Shown one piece after another: positions 27,440 to 36,770 of a stretch of DNA of 64,000 nt (position 1 is its first letter; every line of letters begins with the position of its first letter). A program made the position numbers and the translations under genes. This DNA comes from an uncultured Bacteroidales bacterium (GTDB lineage: Bacteria > Bacteroidota > Bacteroidia > Bacteroidales > Paludibacteraceae): NCBI GenBank assembly GCA_902779705.1, contig CACZCR010000003.1, positions 1 through 64,000 on the forward strand. Reading direction: 5' to 3'. Under the pieces are notes generated by a model. The model did no database searches and was not told where the DNA came from. It was given only the letters and a program-made list of their open reading frames with translations.

Positions 27440-28015
27440 ATGAAAAGATATCTGATGATCATATTCTGTCTGTGCCTATGGTCGGCCATCGGCCTGCAGG
27501 CACAAGACACCTACCCCGTTACTACGGGAGGTATACAACCGTCCACTGTAGATAGTCTGGCTGCCGATTCGGCTGCTGCAGATACCTCGGCTATCAGCAT
27601 CTGGCGCGACATGATGCCGGAAGTCATCGTCCACCAGCCCAGCTATATCCGCGTGCTGGCCGAGGGTGGCTATGTCCATCGTACCTATGCACCACAGAAG
27701 CGCAAGAAAGTGATTCGTGCCAACCCGTTAGGCTACCGCGTGGAGGTGTACCAATCCAATGACCAACGTATGGGACAGCAGGAGGCACAACGCATCTATG
27801 CCCAACTCAACGGACGTGTTTCCGTGCCTGTCTACGTGCGCTTCTACACCCCCTTCTGGCGTGTACGCTTGGGCGACTTCCGCTCACTCGAAGAAGCCAA
27901 CAACTTCAAGCGCTCGTTCATCATGCAGTTCCCTAGTATGCGTGCACACACCTATGTGGTACGCGACCATATCAAAGCGATCGTTATCAAGCAAGCCAAA
28001 GAGAAAAAAGAGTAA
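27440..28015 (+). CDS. exported SPOR domain protein
   Basis: 191 residues from ATG 27440, signal peptide [20 protein letters not shown] with cleavage after LQA. A Ser/Ala/Asp-rich linker is followed by a SPOR domain from about 100: [38 protein letters not shown] and [13 protein letters not shown] domains bind denuded peptidoglycan at septa. It abuts folE with a one-base overlap (TAATG). Confidence 0.85.
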   Translation: MKRYLMIIFCLCLWSAIGLQAQDTYPVTTGGIQPSTVDSLAADSAAADTSAISIWRDMMPEVIVHQPSYIRVLAEGGYVHRTYAPQKRKKVIRANPLGYRVEVYQSNDQRMGQQEAQRIYAQLNGRVSVPVYVRFYTPFWRVRLGDFRSLEEANNFKRSFIMQFPSMRAHTYVVRDHIKAIVIKQAKEKKE

Positions 28016-28617
28016 TGGATCTACAACAGTTCACACCCGATACCGAACGTACACAACGGATAGCGGAGCATATTCATGCCCTGCTTACAGAGATAGGCGA
28101 AGACCCGCAACGCGAAGGTCTGGTCAAGACCCCCAAGCGCGTAGGCAATGCCCTGCAGTTTCTATGCAAAGGATATAACGAGGACCCGGAGGCTATCCTG
28201 CGCTCGGCCCTCTTTGAGGAAGACTACCGCCAGATGGTAGTGGTCAAAGATATCGACTTCTACTCGCTCTGCGAACACCATATGCTACCTTTCTTCGGTA
28301 AGGTACACGTGGCGTATATCCCCAACGGCCGTATCACCGGCCTAAGCAAGATAGCACGCGTAGTGGATGTGTTTGCGCGTCGCCTGCAAGTACAGGAGCG
28401 CCTCACTACTCAGATCAAAGACTGCATCCAGTCTACCCTCGATCCGCTGGGCGTCATGGTCGTTATCGAAGCAGAGCACCTGTGTATGCAGATGCGAGGC
28501 GTACAGAAACAGCACGCCATGACTGTCACAGAGGGTGTCCGGAGAACGATAATCTGCAGAGAATATACTGCGAGTACGTATAGCCGCGTTGCTCGCGGTA
28601 TCGTTTATATACCTTAG
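28015..28617 (+). CDS. folE: GTP cyclohydrolase I, altered C-terminus
   Basis: 200 residues. It makes 7,8-dihydroneopterin triphosphate from GTP for folate or queuosine-type pathways. The zinc and active-site block [60 protein letters not shown] is intact to about residue 172. The expected ending (TTS-x-x-x-G-x-F followed by a TR-x-EF helix) is not recognisable; instead residues 173-200 read into sequence that codes, on the other strand, for the phosphoethanolamine transferase. The two genes overlap by 276 bases. See findings for the deletion hypothesis. Confidence 0.85.
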   Translation: MDLQQFTPDTERTQRIAEHIHALLTEIGEDPQREGLVKTPKRVGNALQFLCKGYNEDPEAILRSALFEEDYRQMVVVKDIDFYSLCEHHMLPFFGKVHVAYIPNGRITGLSKIARVVDVFARRLQVQERLTTQIKDCIQSTLDPLGVMVVIEAEHLCMQMRGVQKQHAMTVTEGVRRTIICREYTASTYSRVARGIVYIP

Positions 28618-30180
28618 CCCTGCAGCATCTATCATAGAGGCAAACAACATCGACGAGTTGTCTCTGCTCTCCTTGTGTGCACGCAATTGGGCTACCTTAT
28701 CCGGATACAACGTGGCATACTCATCGCTATACCACACGATCAACGGCACATGAAACAGCCATTGGCTCGCACTATAATTGCCGTGCAACACCAGCTTGCG
28801 CGCATCGTCATATAGGTTCTCTCCGTGGTCAGACATATACACCACCAATGCCGGCTTATGTTGTTGCTCCACTAGCGAACAGATAGAATCCAGAAACCAG
28901 TCGGTATAGCGAATCGTATTGTCATACGCGTTCACTAATCGCTGTTTGTTATCCGGGTTGATCATCGTCAAAGTAAAATCCTTACCCAGCGAGGGTGTGA
29001 ACACCTCAAACTCCTCTGTGTACCGTGTGTCATACCGCCAATGACTGCCCATCGTGTGCAGCACGACAAACTGCGTCTTGCCTTTATCCAATATCTCCTT
29101 CAGCGGTCGGAACAGCAGCTCGTCATAGTTATTGGTCACACTCATATCCTTACCCGTCTCAAAGCGCCTGTCTACTGCCTCCAACACACGTTTGGTACAC
29201 AATATACGGGATTGATTAGTGATCCATGCCGCCTCAAAACCTACTTCCTGAAACGCTTCCGGCAGGGTCTTTTCTTTGTACACTTCCTCATGGTGCGCCG
29301 CAGAGATACGACTCAACATATGGGGCAACGACACCTCCGTCGTTCCTGCCTGCGAATAGATATGCGGATAGGATACGATGTTCTTCCGCTGACTCAGCCG
29401 CGGGGTTGTCTCACGCGCATAGCCGTTCAGACCAAAGTTCCCGCTTCGTGCCGCCTCGCCTATAACGAGGATATACAACTCCGGTTCCGCATCCTCAGAG
29501 CCAGTCAGTCCAAAACGAAAAGACTCCAAGGCTTGCTGCTCACCAAGCATCTGTCTGCGCTCTACCGCTATATGATAGGAGTTGAGGTAGATATTATACG
29601 GATATATCTTATAGAACTTCATCAGTGTCAGATCCTTGGCAAACACCGCCGCCTCTCGCGTACTCTGTATTTTATAGATATTCTTTGCGTAGTGACTAAA
29701 GAACAAGATGGCTCCTCCGAACAGAACCGGGGCACCTATGCCTACCATCCATAAGCCTACTCGCCGCGGAATGATCCATTCGTTCGGTTGACGACTTGCC
29801 AGCCAGAAATAGCCCACCCATATAGCTACCAGACCAATCGCTAATGGCCAAACAGCACTGACCACACCTGTTATCTCTTGCCAATTGGTGGCATAGAATA
29901 GTCCCACAAACGTAGCGGTCGCAGGATTATGGTTCAGATACAAACTGGCTATCTCTATCGGCGCGCCGAAAAGGCCAAGCACTCCAACTACTATAAAATA
30001 CGTTCGCCTGCGAAACAGAAGCATCGGCAATGTCAATCCCGCACAGACAACCAACATATAGGCTACTGCCTTGACAGGCGAAGCCAAATCGCTGGCAACA
30101 AAGCAAGCATATACGTTAGGCAGGAGCAGTATCAAGAACAATACTGCACTACGAAGCCACGTTTTGATTTTTTCTGACAT
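28342..30180 (-). CDS. phosphoethanolamine transferase-like sulfatase-fold protein, abnormal C-terminus
   Basis: 612 residues. Five transmembrane helices in the first 165 residues, then a periplasmic alkaline-phosphatase fold: [20 protein letters not shown], the nucleophile Thr in [14 protein letters not shown] (near 280), [21 protein letters not shown] and [10 protein letters not shown]. The layout is that of EptA/MCR-type enzymes that add phosphoethanolamine to lipid A or glycans. The normal end comes just after [12 protein letters not shown] (residue 549). Residues 550-612 are antisense to conserved folE codons and are unlikely to be native. Confidence 0.85.
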   Translation of the reverse strand: MSEKIKTWLRSAVLFLILLLPNVYACFVASDLASPVKAVAYMLVVCAGLTLPMLLFRRRTYFIVVGVLGLFGAPIEIASLYLNHNPATATFVGLFYATNWQEITGVVSAVWPLAIGLVAIWVGYFWLASRQPNEWIIPRRVGLWMVGIGAPVLFGGAILFFSHYAKNIYKIQSTREAAVFAKDLTLMKFYKIYPYNIYLNSYHIAVERRQMLGEQQALESFRFGLTGSEDAEPELYILVIGEAARSGNFGLNGYARETTPRLSQRKNIVSYPHIYSQAGTTEVSLPHMLSRISAAHHEEVYKEKTLPEAFQEVGFEAAWITNQSRILCTKRVLEAVDRRFETGKDMSVTNNYDELLFRPLKEILDKGKTQFVVLHTMGSHWRYDTRYTEEFEVFTPSLGKDFTLTMINPDNKQRLVNAYDNTIRYTDWFLDSICSLVEQQHKPALVVYMSDHGENLYDDARKLVLHGNYSASQWLFHVPLIVWYSDEYATLYPDKVAQLRAHKESRDNSSMLFASMIDAAGLRYINDTASNAAIRTRSIFSADYRSPDTLCDSHGVLFLYASHLHTQVLCFDNDHDAQRIEGRLDAVFDLSSEALLYLQATRKHIHYACYLA

Positions 30181-30181
30181 C

Positions 30182-33100
30182 TTATCGTATTACCAGAATC
30201 TTCACTACCGTATGTGAACCGTCCGGTGCATTACACAGTGCGGTATAGACACCGCCTTTGGCACGGCTACCGTTTTGTGCTTTGCCGTCCCATACTGCCA
30301 TACCGCCATTACTGCGGGTCTTGCAGATCAGATTGCCGCCTTCATCTACGATGTTGACTACTGTGTTCTCCATCAGCCCCGTGATAGAGATCACACCGCC
30401 GTAGTCCGGACGCACCGGGTTGGGGAAGGCATAAGCCTGCTGCATCGTCTCCTGAGGAGCACTGGCATCGCTACGATAGGACGCTATACCTCTATCTGTA
30501 CCTACAAACACCTCGCCCGTCGTCGGCATGATAGCTATCGATTGGATATTGTTGGACGGCAACAGCGAGTTGGTCTCCGTGAAATGGGCCACGGTGATCG
30601 TGTCATCCTCTATCAGATACAATCCCGAGTTGGCCGTACCTATCCACATCCTGTCTCCGCCATCTACTGCCATACAGTTGATCTGCTCGTCGCCCAGCAG
30701 ATAGTCGCCTAGATCCGTTCCGTCGTTACGTGGGATGATGATGCGCTGGCACGAACCGGAGTTGAAGAAATTGACGCTCGACGGTATCAGGATGATACCC
30801 TTCTCTGTGCCTACCCAGATACGGTTCTGGTGGTCCTGTGCCAGACAGTGGAAATAGTTAGGCTTAACCGTCTTGCTGTTTTGGTCCACAAACGAGCTAC
30901 GGGCAACACATCGGTCGTCACCGCTCAGCGTAGGTGTGCCACCATCGTCCAGCAGTATCAGACGCGGTTTCTCGCGTTGGTCCATCATCCATTTCCATTG
31001 GCTGTTACGCTGGTCTACCCATATGCCATAAGGCGTACTGAAGTATATCTCGCCCTCATTGCTGTTCAACTTCAGGCCGTACCACTGTCCCATAGGCGTC
31101 TTCACGTGCAACGGATTGCCGATATCGGTGGCATTGAGCACCCACAGGTTACCCTGCTCGTCCAGCATCGCACCATCCGTACGGGTGAAGTAGTAGTCGT
31201 TTACACCGGAGTTCACTCGGCGCAAGCTACTGTTCACGCTGTCGTAGTGTTGCACAGCCTTATAGTCCTTAAACTCAAACACTCCCGTACCATAAGTCGC
31301 CACATAGAAATGTCCCGGATCAGCTGCATCTACCGCATAGCCTACCACATCACGTATGTCGTGATCCGTATAGTACCAGGTGTCTTGCCAAGGTATACCG
31401 CGCCATTGGTTTCCTTCCAGTATACTCATTCCCGTCTGACGTCCCATCTGCGAAGCCCAGCGGCCTCCCGGTGCTACATACAACCGATCATGGGCCACCT
31501 GCAGTCGGTAGCCATAATTGCTCATCGGTCCTTCAGCACGGAACATAGCATCGCCCTCTGTTCCCAAGCGAACCAATCCCTGGCCTTCTTCGGCCAGCCA
31601 GTACTCGCCGTTCGAGTACACCGCATCCTGAGCCACATACCTATCTGTCAAACCCACCAACTGAGCTTCATCACCCATCTTATACAGGCCCTTGTTACGC
31701 ACATAGGTCAACATCTGACCACCACTCACATGCACCCACTTTAGCGGCTCGTTCACCACTTGCTGCCAGCCGTTTGCGGCACGTCTATAGAGCGTATCAT
31801 GTGCCAGCACATAGATCCGGTCGTTGTATACCACAGCCTGATCTACCGTTTCAAAAGGCATTGCCTCCGAACGCCAATACGAGTAGTCCACCAAGTTATC
31901 GCTCAGCGCAGCACGATACAGCCGATCGTACGAGAACGCATATAGCGAGTCGCCCATCTCTACCACCTGCTGCACTTCGACAGCCGCAGCGTCATCACCT
32001 ATATAATACGTATCCGTCACCTCGCCCTTACGCGGCTCAATAGCTACTATACCGAACGGCATTGCCAGATACACATACTTCGAGCCCGCAAACATACCGT
32101 TCACCGTCACGGTGATCGAACCGGCTTTCATCGACAGATCAGGCATCTGCATCACCGTGCCATCCTCGTCCAGCAGGTCGATCTGGCCGTTCTCATAGGC
32201 CACTACCAGACGCTCCGAACGCTTGTCATACACGATGTGGGCCACCGTCGTACCACTCAAGCCGGTTGATTTGTTCAGACACTCCAACCGTTCGTCCGCC
32301 CTGTCTATGCTGAATAGCGAACCGTTAGCCGCAGCGTACACATGCGACGGCGTCGCAGCCACCTCTTCGGCGTTCGAGTAGGACAGATGCAGCTTCCAGC
32401 GCAACATCACGCCTTCATCCAAAGCCTCGTCATCCGAGCCCGCGTTAGAGAGGCCTTCGTCTAAACCATTCGGGTTATACTTAACCAAGCCTTCCGACGT
32501 GCCTATATACACACAGCCATCCTCACTGGCCACCAGCGACAATATACCGTTGGCCGACATCGCCGAGTTGTCTGTCGTATAGTAACCTAATATCTCCGTC
32601 GCATCCTCGTTCAGTTCATACACACCCAGACTCTCCGATCCTGCCCATATATGTCCGTCCGGCGTCTGGCACAGAGCCTTAAAACGCAAGGTCGTCAACG
32701 GGTTCTCGCCGTTCGTATCCATCACATCGGGCTGGATGATAGCATCGGATGTGAAGAAATCGGTCTCGGCATCGATATATGCCACACCCATTTCCGTAGC
32801 CATCCACAGTCGGCCCTTTCGGTCTTGCATCACCGCGAAGATATCTACCGGCTTAAACGACTTGCCGTGCTGGTTGGTCCACTCGTTGCGCTGATAGGCC
32901 ACATCGTCCGATACATCCGACAGAGTCCCCTGATGATTCAGCAACACCAGCCAACTGGACTTGTACGCACTCGCTACCCATACATAGTGGGCATCGCGGT
33001 TGTCCAGCACAAGATCACAAGGTATCGAATAGATAATCGGTTGACCGTTGATCACTATCGGCAGACCATAATACTGCTCGCCCTCTTTGATGACAATCGG

Positions 33101-34243
33101 GTACGTCACCTCACCTGCATCGCAGAACCACAACCTGTTGTCTGCATCATAGTGTGCACCAGCCAAACGCGTGTATAGCTGCGGATTGCTCGCCACTGCC
33201 GAACCGATCACATCGTTGGCCAAGGTGTGATATACACACGAGTCGCCGCGGAACTCATACAGTCCCGTGCCGTAACTGGGTATATAATAGTGCTGCGGGT
33301 CCTGCGGATCGATAGCCACATTCATAAAATCCAATGCCTTGGTCCCCGTCTTCTGTTGGATCGGATCCGGCAAGATGTTCAGCCAGCTGTGACCATCATA
33401 GCGCATCACGTAGCCCGGTGTCTCGTTCTGTGATGTCCATCGTCCGCCTGCTACTACATAGAGCATCTCGCCCCTGGTGGACATAGCATATGGCATATTC
33501 ACTATCGGTCCGTCAGGCTTATAGGTCAACCGGCTCGTAGGCGTGAAACGTACCACGCCCTCCGCTTGACCGGCATACCAATGGTCATTGCCGTCCACAT
33601 AGTGTTTGCCTTTCTCCTCGTCCGGTGCCACACGACCTTTCTGCTCACGCTTCCAAACCGTATAGTCCACCAGGTTACTGCTCAGCGCAGCGCTATACAG
33701 GCTGTCTTGGCCGAAGGCATAGATCGTGTCGCCCGCTATCTTGACATCCATCACCGGTGTCTCCTGACCACCGGGACGCAACCAATAGCTGTCCACCAGC
33801 TTATGCTCGCGTAGGTCAAAAGTCTGCACACCGTAGTGGGTGGACAGATAGGCAATATAGTTACGGATGGTGAAATTGTAGATAGTCTTGCGCTGCGTCA
33901 TGTCCTTGTCATACAGGTCGCCCACATACTGCACGCCCTGCTTGGTCAGCACATCTATCTTGCCGCTCTCATAACCTATCAAAAGCGACTGGGTGGCTTG
34001 GTCATAGTGGATGGCGGTGATACCCGTGCCGTGCAGACCAGAGCGGTTGTTATACACCTTGATCTGCTCCGTTTGCTTATCTACAGAAAACAGACTGCCG
34101 TCAGACAGTGCATAAACGCACTCGTTGCCTAACGCAATCTGTTCCACGTTGTTGTATGCGAATAACGTAGTCCATTTCTGTGCCTCAACAGCCATACAGA
34201 CTGTCAGCAGCAATCCTATCCATATGTATCGCCAACCTTTCAC
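30182..34243 (-). CDS. doubled PorZ-like beta-propeller protein with T9SS C-terminal domain
   Basis: 1353 residues, signal peptide ending VEAQ. The first ~600 residues form a PorZ-like module (WTTLFAYNNVEQIALGNECV, SLYSAALSSNLVDYT, LWMATEMGVAYIDAE). A second, diverged copy begins near 640 (WKLHLSYSNAEEVAATPSHV, LYRAALSDNLVDYSYW, IWVGTEKGIILIPS). The end has FPNPVRPDYGGVISITGL, GGMAVWDGKAQNGSRAKGGV and VVKILVIR, matching the PorZ sorting domain. PorZ is a surface part of the type IX secretion attachment complex and is normally about 800 residues with one module, so this is a fused duplication. Its start abuts the HIT gene. Confidence 0.85.
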   Translation of the reverse strand: MKGWRYIWIGLLLTVCMAVEAQKWTTLFAYNNVEQIALGNECVYALSDGSLFSVDKQTEQIKVYNNRSGLHGTGITAIHYDQATQSLLIGYESGKIDVLTKQGVQYVGDLYDKDMTQRKTIYNFTIRNYIAYLSTHYGVQTFDLREHKLVDSYWLRPGGQETPVMDVKIAGDTIYAFGQDSLYSAALSSNLVDYTVWKREQKGRVAPDEEKGKHYVDGNDHWYAGQAEGVVRFTPTSRLTYKPDGPIVNMPYAMSTRGEMLYVVAGGRWTSQNETPGYVMRYDGHSWLNILPDPIQQKTGTKALDFMNVAIDPQDPQHYYIPSYGTGLYEFRGDSCVYHTLANDVIGSAVASNPQLYTRLAGAHYDADNRLWFCDAGEVTYPIVIKEGEQYYGLPIVINGQPIIYSIPCDLVLDNRDAHYVWVASAYKSSWLVLLNHQGTLSDVSDDVAYQRNEWTNQHGKSFKPVDIFAVMQDRKGRLWMATEMGVAYIDAETDFFTSDAIIQPDVMDTNGENPLTTLRFKALCQTPDGHIWAGSESLGVYELNEDATEILGYYTTDNSAMSANGILSLVASEDGCVYIGTSEGLVKYNPNGLDEGLSNAGSDDEALDEGVMLRWKLHLSYSNAEEVAATPSHVYAAANGSLFSIDRADERLECLNKSTGLSGTTVAHIVYDKRSERLVVAYENGQIDLLDEDGTVMQMPDLSMKAGSITVTVNGMFAGSKYVYLAMPFGIVAIEPRKGEVTDTYYIGDDAAAVEVQQVVEMGDSLYAFSYDRLYRAALSDNLVDYSYWRSEAMPFETVDQAVVYNDRIYVLAHDTLYRRAANGWQQVVNEPLKWVHVSGGQMLTYVRNKGLYKMGDEAQLVGLTDRYVAQDAVYSNGEYWLAEEGQGLVRLGTEGDAMFRAEGPMSNYGYRLQVAHDRLYVAPGGRWASQMGRQTGMSILEGNQWRGIPWQDTWYYTDHDIRDVVGYAVDAADPGHFYVATYGTGVFEFKDYKAVQHYDSVNSSLRRVNSGVNDYYFTRTDGAMLDEQGNLWVLNATDIGNPLHVKTPMGQWYGLKLNSNEGEIYFSTPYGIWVDQRNSQWKWMMDQREKPRLILLDDGGTPTLSGDDRCVARSSFVDQNSKTVKPNYFHCLAQDHQNRIWVGTEKGIILIPSSVNFFNSGSCQRIIIPRNDGTDLGDYLLGDEQINCMAVDGGDRMWIGTANSGLYLIEDDTITVAHFTETNSLLPSNNIQSIAIMPTTGEVFVGTDRGIASYRSDASAPQETMQQAYAFPNPVRPDYGGVISITGLMENTVVNIVDEGGNLICKTRSNGGMAVWDGKAQNGSRAKGGVYTALCNAPDGSHTVVKILVIR

Positions 34244-34274
34244 CCGTAACCTGTAACCCGTAACCCTTCACCTA

Positions 34275-34679
34275 TTATCTCTCAATCGCCTCGGCAATCG
34301 AATTGGCTATCTCGGCCATCTCGTCTGCCTCCAGCGACAGCTTGGGATTGGTGAACAGCATATCCTTCTCCGAGTTCATCGGTACCAAGTGTACATGCAC
34401 ATGATTCACCTCCATGCCCAGCACGGCCACGCCTACGCGTTTGCAACCCGTAGCCTCCTTCAGGCCGCGTGCCACTTGCTTGGCAAACACCATCAGCCCG
34501 GCCAGTGTCTCGTCGTCCAGGTCGAAGATATAGTCCTCTTCCGGCTCGGCCAACTTAGGAATCACCAGCGTGTGACCTTTCTGCAGCGGATTGATATCCA
34601 AAAAGGCATAGTATCGATCATCCTCAGCTACCTTGTAGCTCGGAATCTCGCCCTTGATAATCTTCGTAAAAATAGTCAT
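34275..34679 (-). CDS. HIT family nucleotide hydrolase
   Basis: 134 residues. Histidine triad HVHVHLVP near 100, with FTKIIKGEIPSYKVAED and DINPLQKGHTLVIPK, typical of Hint/HinT-type AMP-lysine or AMP-NH2 hydrolases. The start was taken as ATG 34679 over a GTG directly upstream. A short run of CCCGTAACC-type repeats lies between it and the next gene (34244-34272). Confidence 0.93.
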   Translation of the reverse strand: MTIFTKIIKGEIPSYKVAEDDRYYAFLDINPLQKGHTLVIPKLAEPEEDYIFDLDDETLAGLMVFAKQVARGLKEATGCKRVGVAVLGMEVNHVHVHLVPMNSEKDMLFTNPKLSLEADEMAEIANSIAEAIER

Positions 34680-34719
34680 CACTCAAACAATTTATTACAA
34701 TTGTCAATCAATCGTACCC

Positions 34720-34744
34720 CGTCAATTGTCTAATCGTCAATTAC
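34720..34744 (-). repeat. TAATTGACGATTAGACAATTGAC repeat at the greA stop
   Basis: The greA stop codon TAA is the start of this motif on the minus strand. The same motif, again beginning at the stop codon, follows pckA at 36740-36770. It is a short dispersed repeat that sits at gene ends. Confidence 0.75.
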
Positions 34745-35211
34745 AACGAGATCTCCAATATCTCAAACTCCATCACGCCTGCCGGCACTTTCACCTCGGC
34801 TACGTCGCCTACTTTCTTGCCCAGCAATCCTTTAGCGATAGGGGTCGTCACAGCTATCTTGCCTTCTACGCTGTTAGCCTCGCCTTCGGTCACCAACTGA
34901 TAGGTCTTCTCGGCGCCGGTCTTCTTCAGGCGCACGCGTACCTTAGTCAATATCTGTACCTCGTCGGTCGATACGCTGCTTTGGTCGATGATACGTGCAT
35001 CCATGATGCGGCCCTTGATCTGAGCAATCTTGCTCTCAAGCATGCCTTGTTCCTCTTTCGCTGCGTCATACTCTGCGTTCTCGCTCAAGTCGCCTTTGTC
35101 GCGTGCCTCTGCGATTGCCGCTATCACACGCGGGCGCTCTACTGCCTCCAAGTACTGGAGTTCGTCTTTCAATTTTTGCAGACCTTCTGCGGTCATGTAC
35201 GTTACTGCCAT
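34741..35211 (-). CDS. greA: transcription elongation factor GreA
   Basis: 156 residues. It rescues backtracked RNA polymerase by stimulating transcript cleavage. The N-terminal coiled coil (LQKLKDELQYLEAVERPRVI) has the acidic tip ARDKGDLSENAEYDAA, and the C-terminal FKBP-like domain has TPIAKGLLGKKVGD. It is encoded between a 32-residue ORF and the HIT gene, all served by the promoter at 35431. Confidence 0.95.
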   Translation of the reverse strand: MAVTYMTAEGLQKLKDELQYLEAVERPRVIAAIAEARDKGDLSENAEYDAAKEEQGMLESKIAQIKGRIMDARIIDQSSVSTDEVQILTKVRVRLKKTGAEKTYQLVTEGEANSVEGKIAVTTPIAKGLLGKKVGDVAEVKVPAGVMEFEILEISL

Positions 35212-35236
35212 ATTCTTTTTTTTCTATTTATTTCGT

Positions 35237-35335
35237 TTACCACTTGCGGTTCAGTATCTCCGATGCAATCACGGCCTTACGAACCTCTTCTGCGTTCTCC
35301 AAATCGGGGAGAACATTCTCCAAAGCGTCTTCCAT
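35237..35335 (-). CDS. 32-residue small protein upstream of greA
   Basis: It starts MEDALENVLPDLENAEEVRK and ends VIASEILNRKW. The ending LRxAxIxSEIxxRKx is a pattern I associate with very short Bacteroidota proteins. It lies between a strong promoter and greA, 25 bases upstream of the greA ATG. Leader peptide or independent micropeptide are both possible. Confidence 0.55.
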   Translation of the reverse strand: MEDALENVLPDLENAEEVRKAVIASEILNRKW

Positions 35336-35430
35336 ATTTTTCAAATTTTTTGAAAAAACAATAGGAAACTTCACAGCCTCCTATTGCCATTAAACCTAAA
35401 CCTTAACTATGAAAATTTTATTTTCGAGTG

Positions 35431-35462
35431 CAAAAGTACTACATTTTTTTCACATACGCAAA
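35431..35462 (-). promoter_or_regulatory. promoter of the greA operon
   Basis: On the minus strand: TTTG (35459-35462), 20 bases, TACTTTTG (35431-35438). The leader to the 32-residue ORF is about 90 bases. Confidence 0.8.
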
Positions 35463-35553
35463 TTATTTCCGTATTTTTTTAACAAAAAATGTCAAATAAC
35501 ACCAATTTATCAAAAAAACACAATTTACCTATGGTCAAATCAAAAATTTTCAC

Positions 35554-35561
35554 TACCTTTG
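35554..35561 (+). promoter_or_regulatory. -7 box of the fucose-isomerase-like gene
   Basis: TACCTTTG at 35554-35561 with a weak -33 region. It places the transcript start near 35567, which rules out the in-frame ATG at 35409 and leaves 35586 as the start codon. Confidence 0.6.
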
Positions 35562-35585
35562 TGCACAAATTTAATAGCTAATATC

Positions 35586-36671
35586 ATGTTACATATTCTC
35601 TCATCCGCTATGCACAAGGAGAGCATGCCTCTGCCTTTGCAACTCGATGCTCAGTGGCAAGACGCCCATCAGGTCATTGCCGTACTCACCGGTGGTACCG
35701 AAGCCGCTTTTCTTCGTCTTATCCGTCAGGGTCAACTCAGCCTCAGCGAACCTATCTATATGCTCGTCAGTGGTCAGAGCAACTCGCTCGCGGCCTCGCT
35801 CGAGATCTTATCGTGGATCCAACAGCACGGCGGCCAAGGTGTGCTCCTGCGCGAGAAGGACAAGGACAGCTATCAGTCTATCACGCCCGAGCAGATCCCT
35901 ACGCTTGAGACATCCGACCAACCTGCTGTCTCCACCAAGCTCAACTGCCGCCTTGGCGTGGTTGGTTTCCCCAGCGATTGGCTCATCGCCAGCCAGGTGG
36001 ACTATGAGCGTGCACTCCAGGAACTGGGCGTTGAACTCGTCGACATCCCTATCGAGGAAGTCACCTCGCTCGGTATCGTGGATGGCGGACAGAAAGGCGC
36101 CGATCTCATCTATCAGCGTCTGCGCGAGATCGTCACTAAGTATGACCTGCAAGGTGTCACCCTCCGCTGCTTCGATATACTCACTACGGTGCACAACACC
36201 GGTTGTATGGCGCTTAGCCGCCTCAATGACGAAGGTATACCCGCTGCCTGCGAAGGCGATATACCCGCTCTGCTGACCATGATGCTTTGTCATCAGCGCA
36301 CCGGCGAGTACTGCTTCCAAGTCAACCCGGCACGTATACAGGAGGACGGACGAATGTTGTGGGCGCATTGTACCCTGCCGCTTAAGATGTGCTCTTCCCA
36401 TGTGCTGACCACCCATTTCGAGTCGGGTATAGGTGTTGCCATCCACGGCGAACTGCCGCTGGGCGACTATACGCTGGTGAAGCTCTCAGCCGACCTGCGT
36501 CGTCTCTTGGCGGAGGATGTAGAGCTGGTGGCTAACCAATACGAACCCAATCTGTGCCGTACGCAGGTGTGGATTCAGGGCACGCCCGAACTGGCCGAGC
36601 GCCTACTGCGCGAACCGATTGCTAATCACCACATCCTCATCCGCGGACACCACGCCAAAGATCTGCGATAA
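35586..36671 (+). CDS. L-fucose isomerase-like protein
   Basis: 361 residues. The middle part resembles the C-terminal sugar-binding half of fucose/arabinose isomerases: DLQGVTLRCFDILTTVHNTG, MALSRLNDEGIPAACEGDIP, then WAHCTLPLKM. It is shorter than true fucose isomerases (near 600 residues). Function is unproven; similar stand-alone proteins occur in Bacteroidota and are annotated fucose isomerase-like. It stands alone with its own promoter and terminator. Confidence 0.75.
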   Translation: MLHILSSAMHKESMPLPLQLDAQWQDAHQVIAVLTGGTEAAFLRLIRQGQLSLSEPIYMLVSGQSNSLAASLEILSWIQQHGGQGVLLREKDKDSYQSITPEQIPTLETSDQPAVSTKLNCRLGVVGFPSDWLIASQVDYERALQELGVELVDIPIEEVTSLGIVDGGQKGADLIYQRLREIVTKYDLQGVTLRCFDILTTVHNTGCMALSRLNDEGIPAACEGDIPALLTMMLCHQRTGEYCFQVNPARIQEDGRMLWAHCTLPLKMCSSHVLTTHFESGIGVAIHGELPLGDYTLVKLSADLRRLLAEDVELVANQYEPNLCRTQVWIQGTPELAERLLREPIANHHILIRGHHAKDLR

Positions 36672-36675
36672 CAAA

Positions 36676-36699
36676 ATCGGGCGCCCTTCAGCGCCCGAT
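36676..36699 (+). terminator. bidirectional terminator between convergent genes
   Basis: ATCGGGCGC (36676-36684) and GCGCCCGAT (36691-36699), loop of six, T-rich on both strands. It serves the fucose-isomerase-like gene and probably the convergent pckA. Confidence 0.85.
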
Positions 36700-36739
36700 T
36701 TCTATCAATAGAACAATCGTTTCAATCGAACAATCAATC

Positions 36740-36770
36740 GTCCAATTGTCAATTGTCTAATCGTCAATTA
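36740..36770 (-). repeat. TAATTGACGATTAGACAATTGAC repeat at the pckA stop
   Basis: Same motif and same position relative to the stop codon as at greA (34720-34744). Here it is extended with further ACAATTG units. Confidence 0.75.

Noticed and set aside
35409..35585. Upstream in-frame start for the fucose-isomerase-like gene
   Set aside because: The extension covers the promoter region and both -7 boxes; the start at 35586 fits the predicted transcript.
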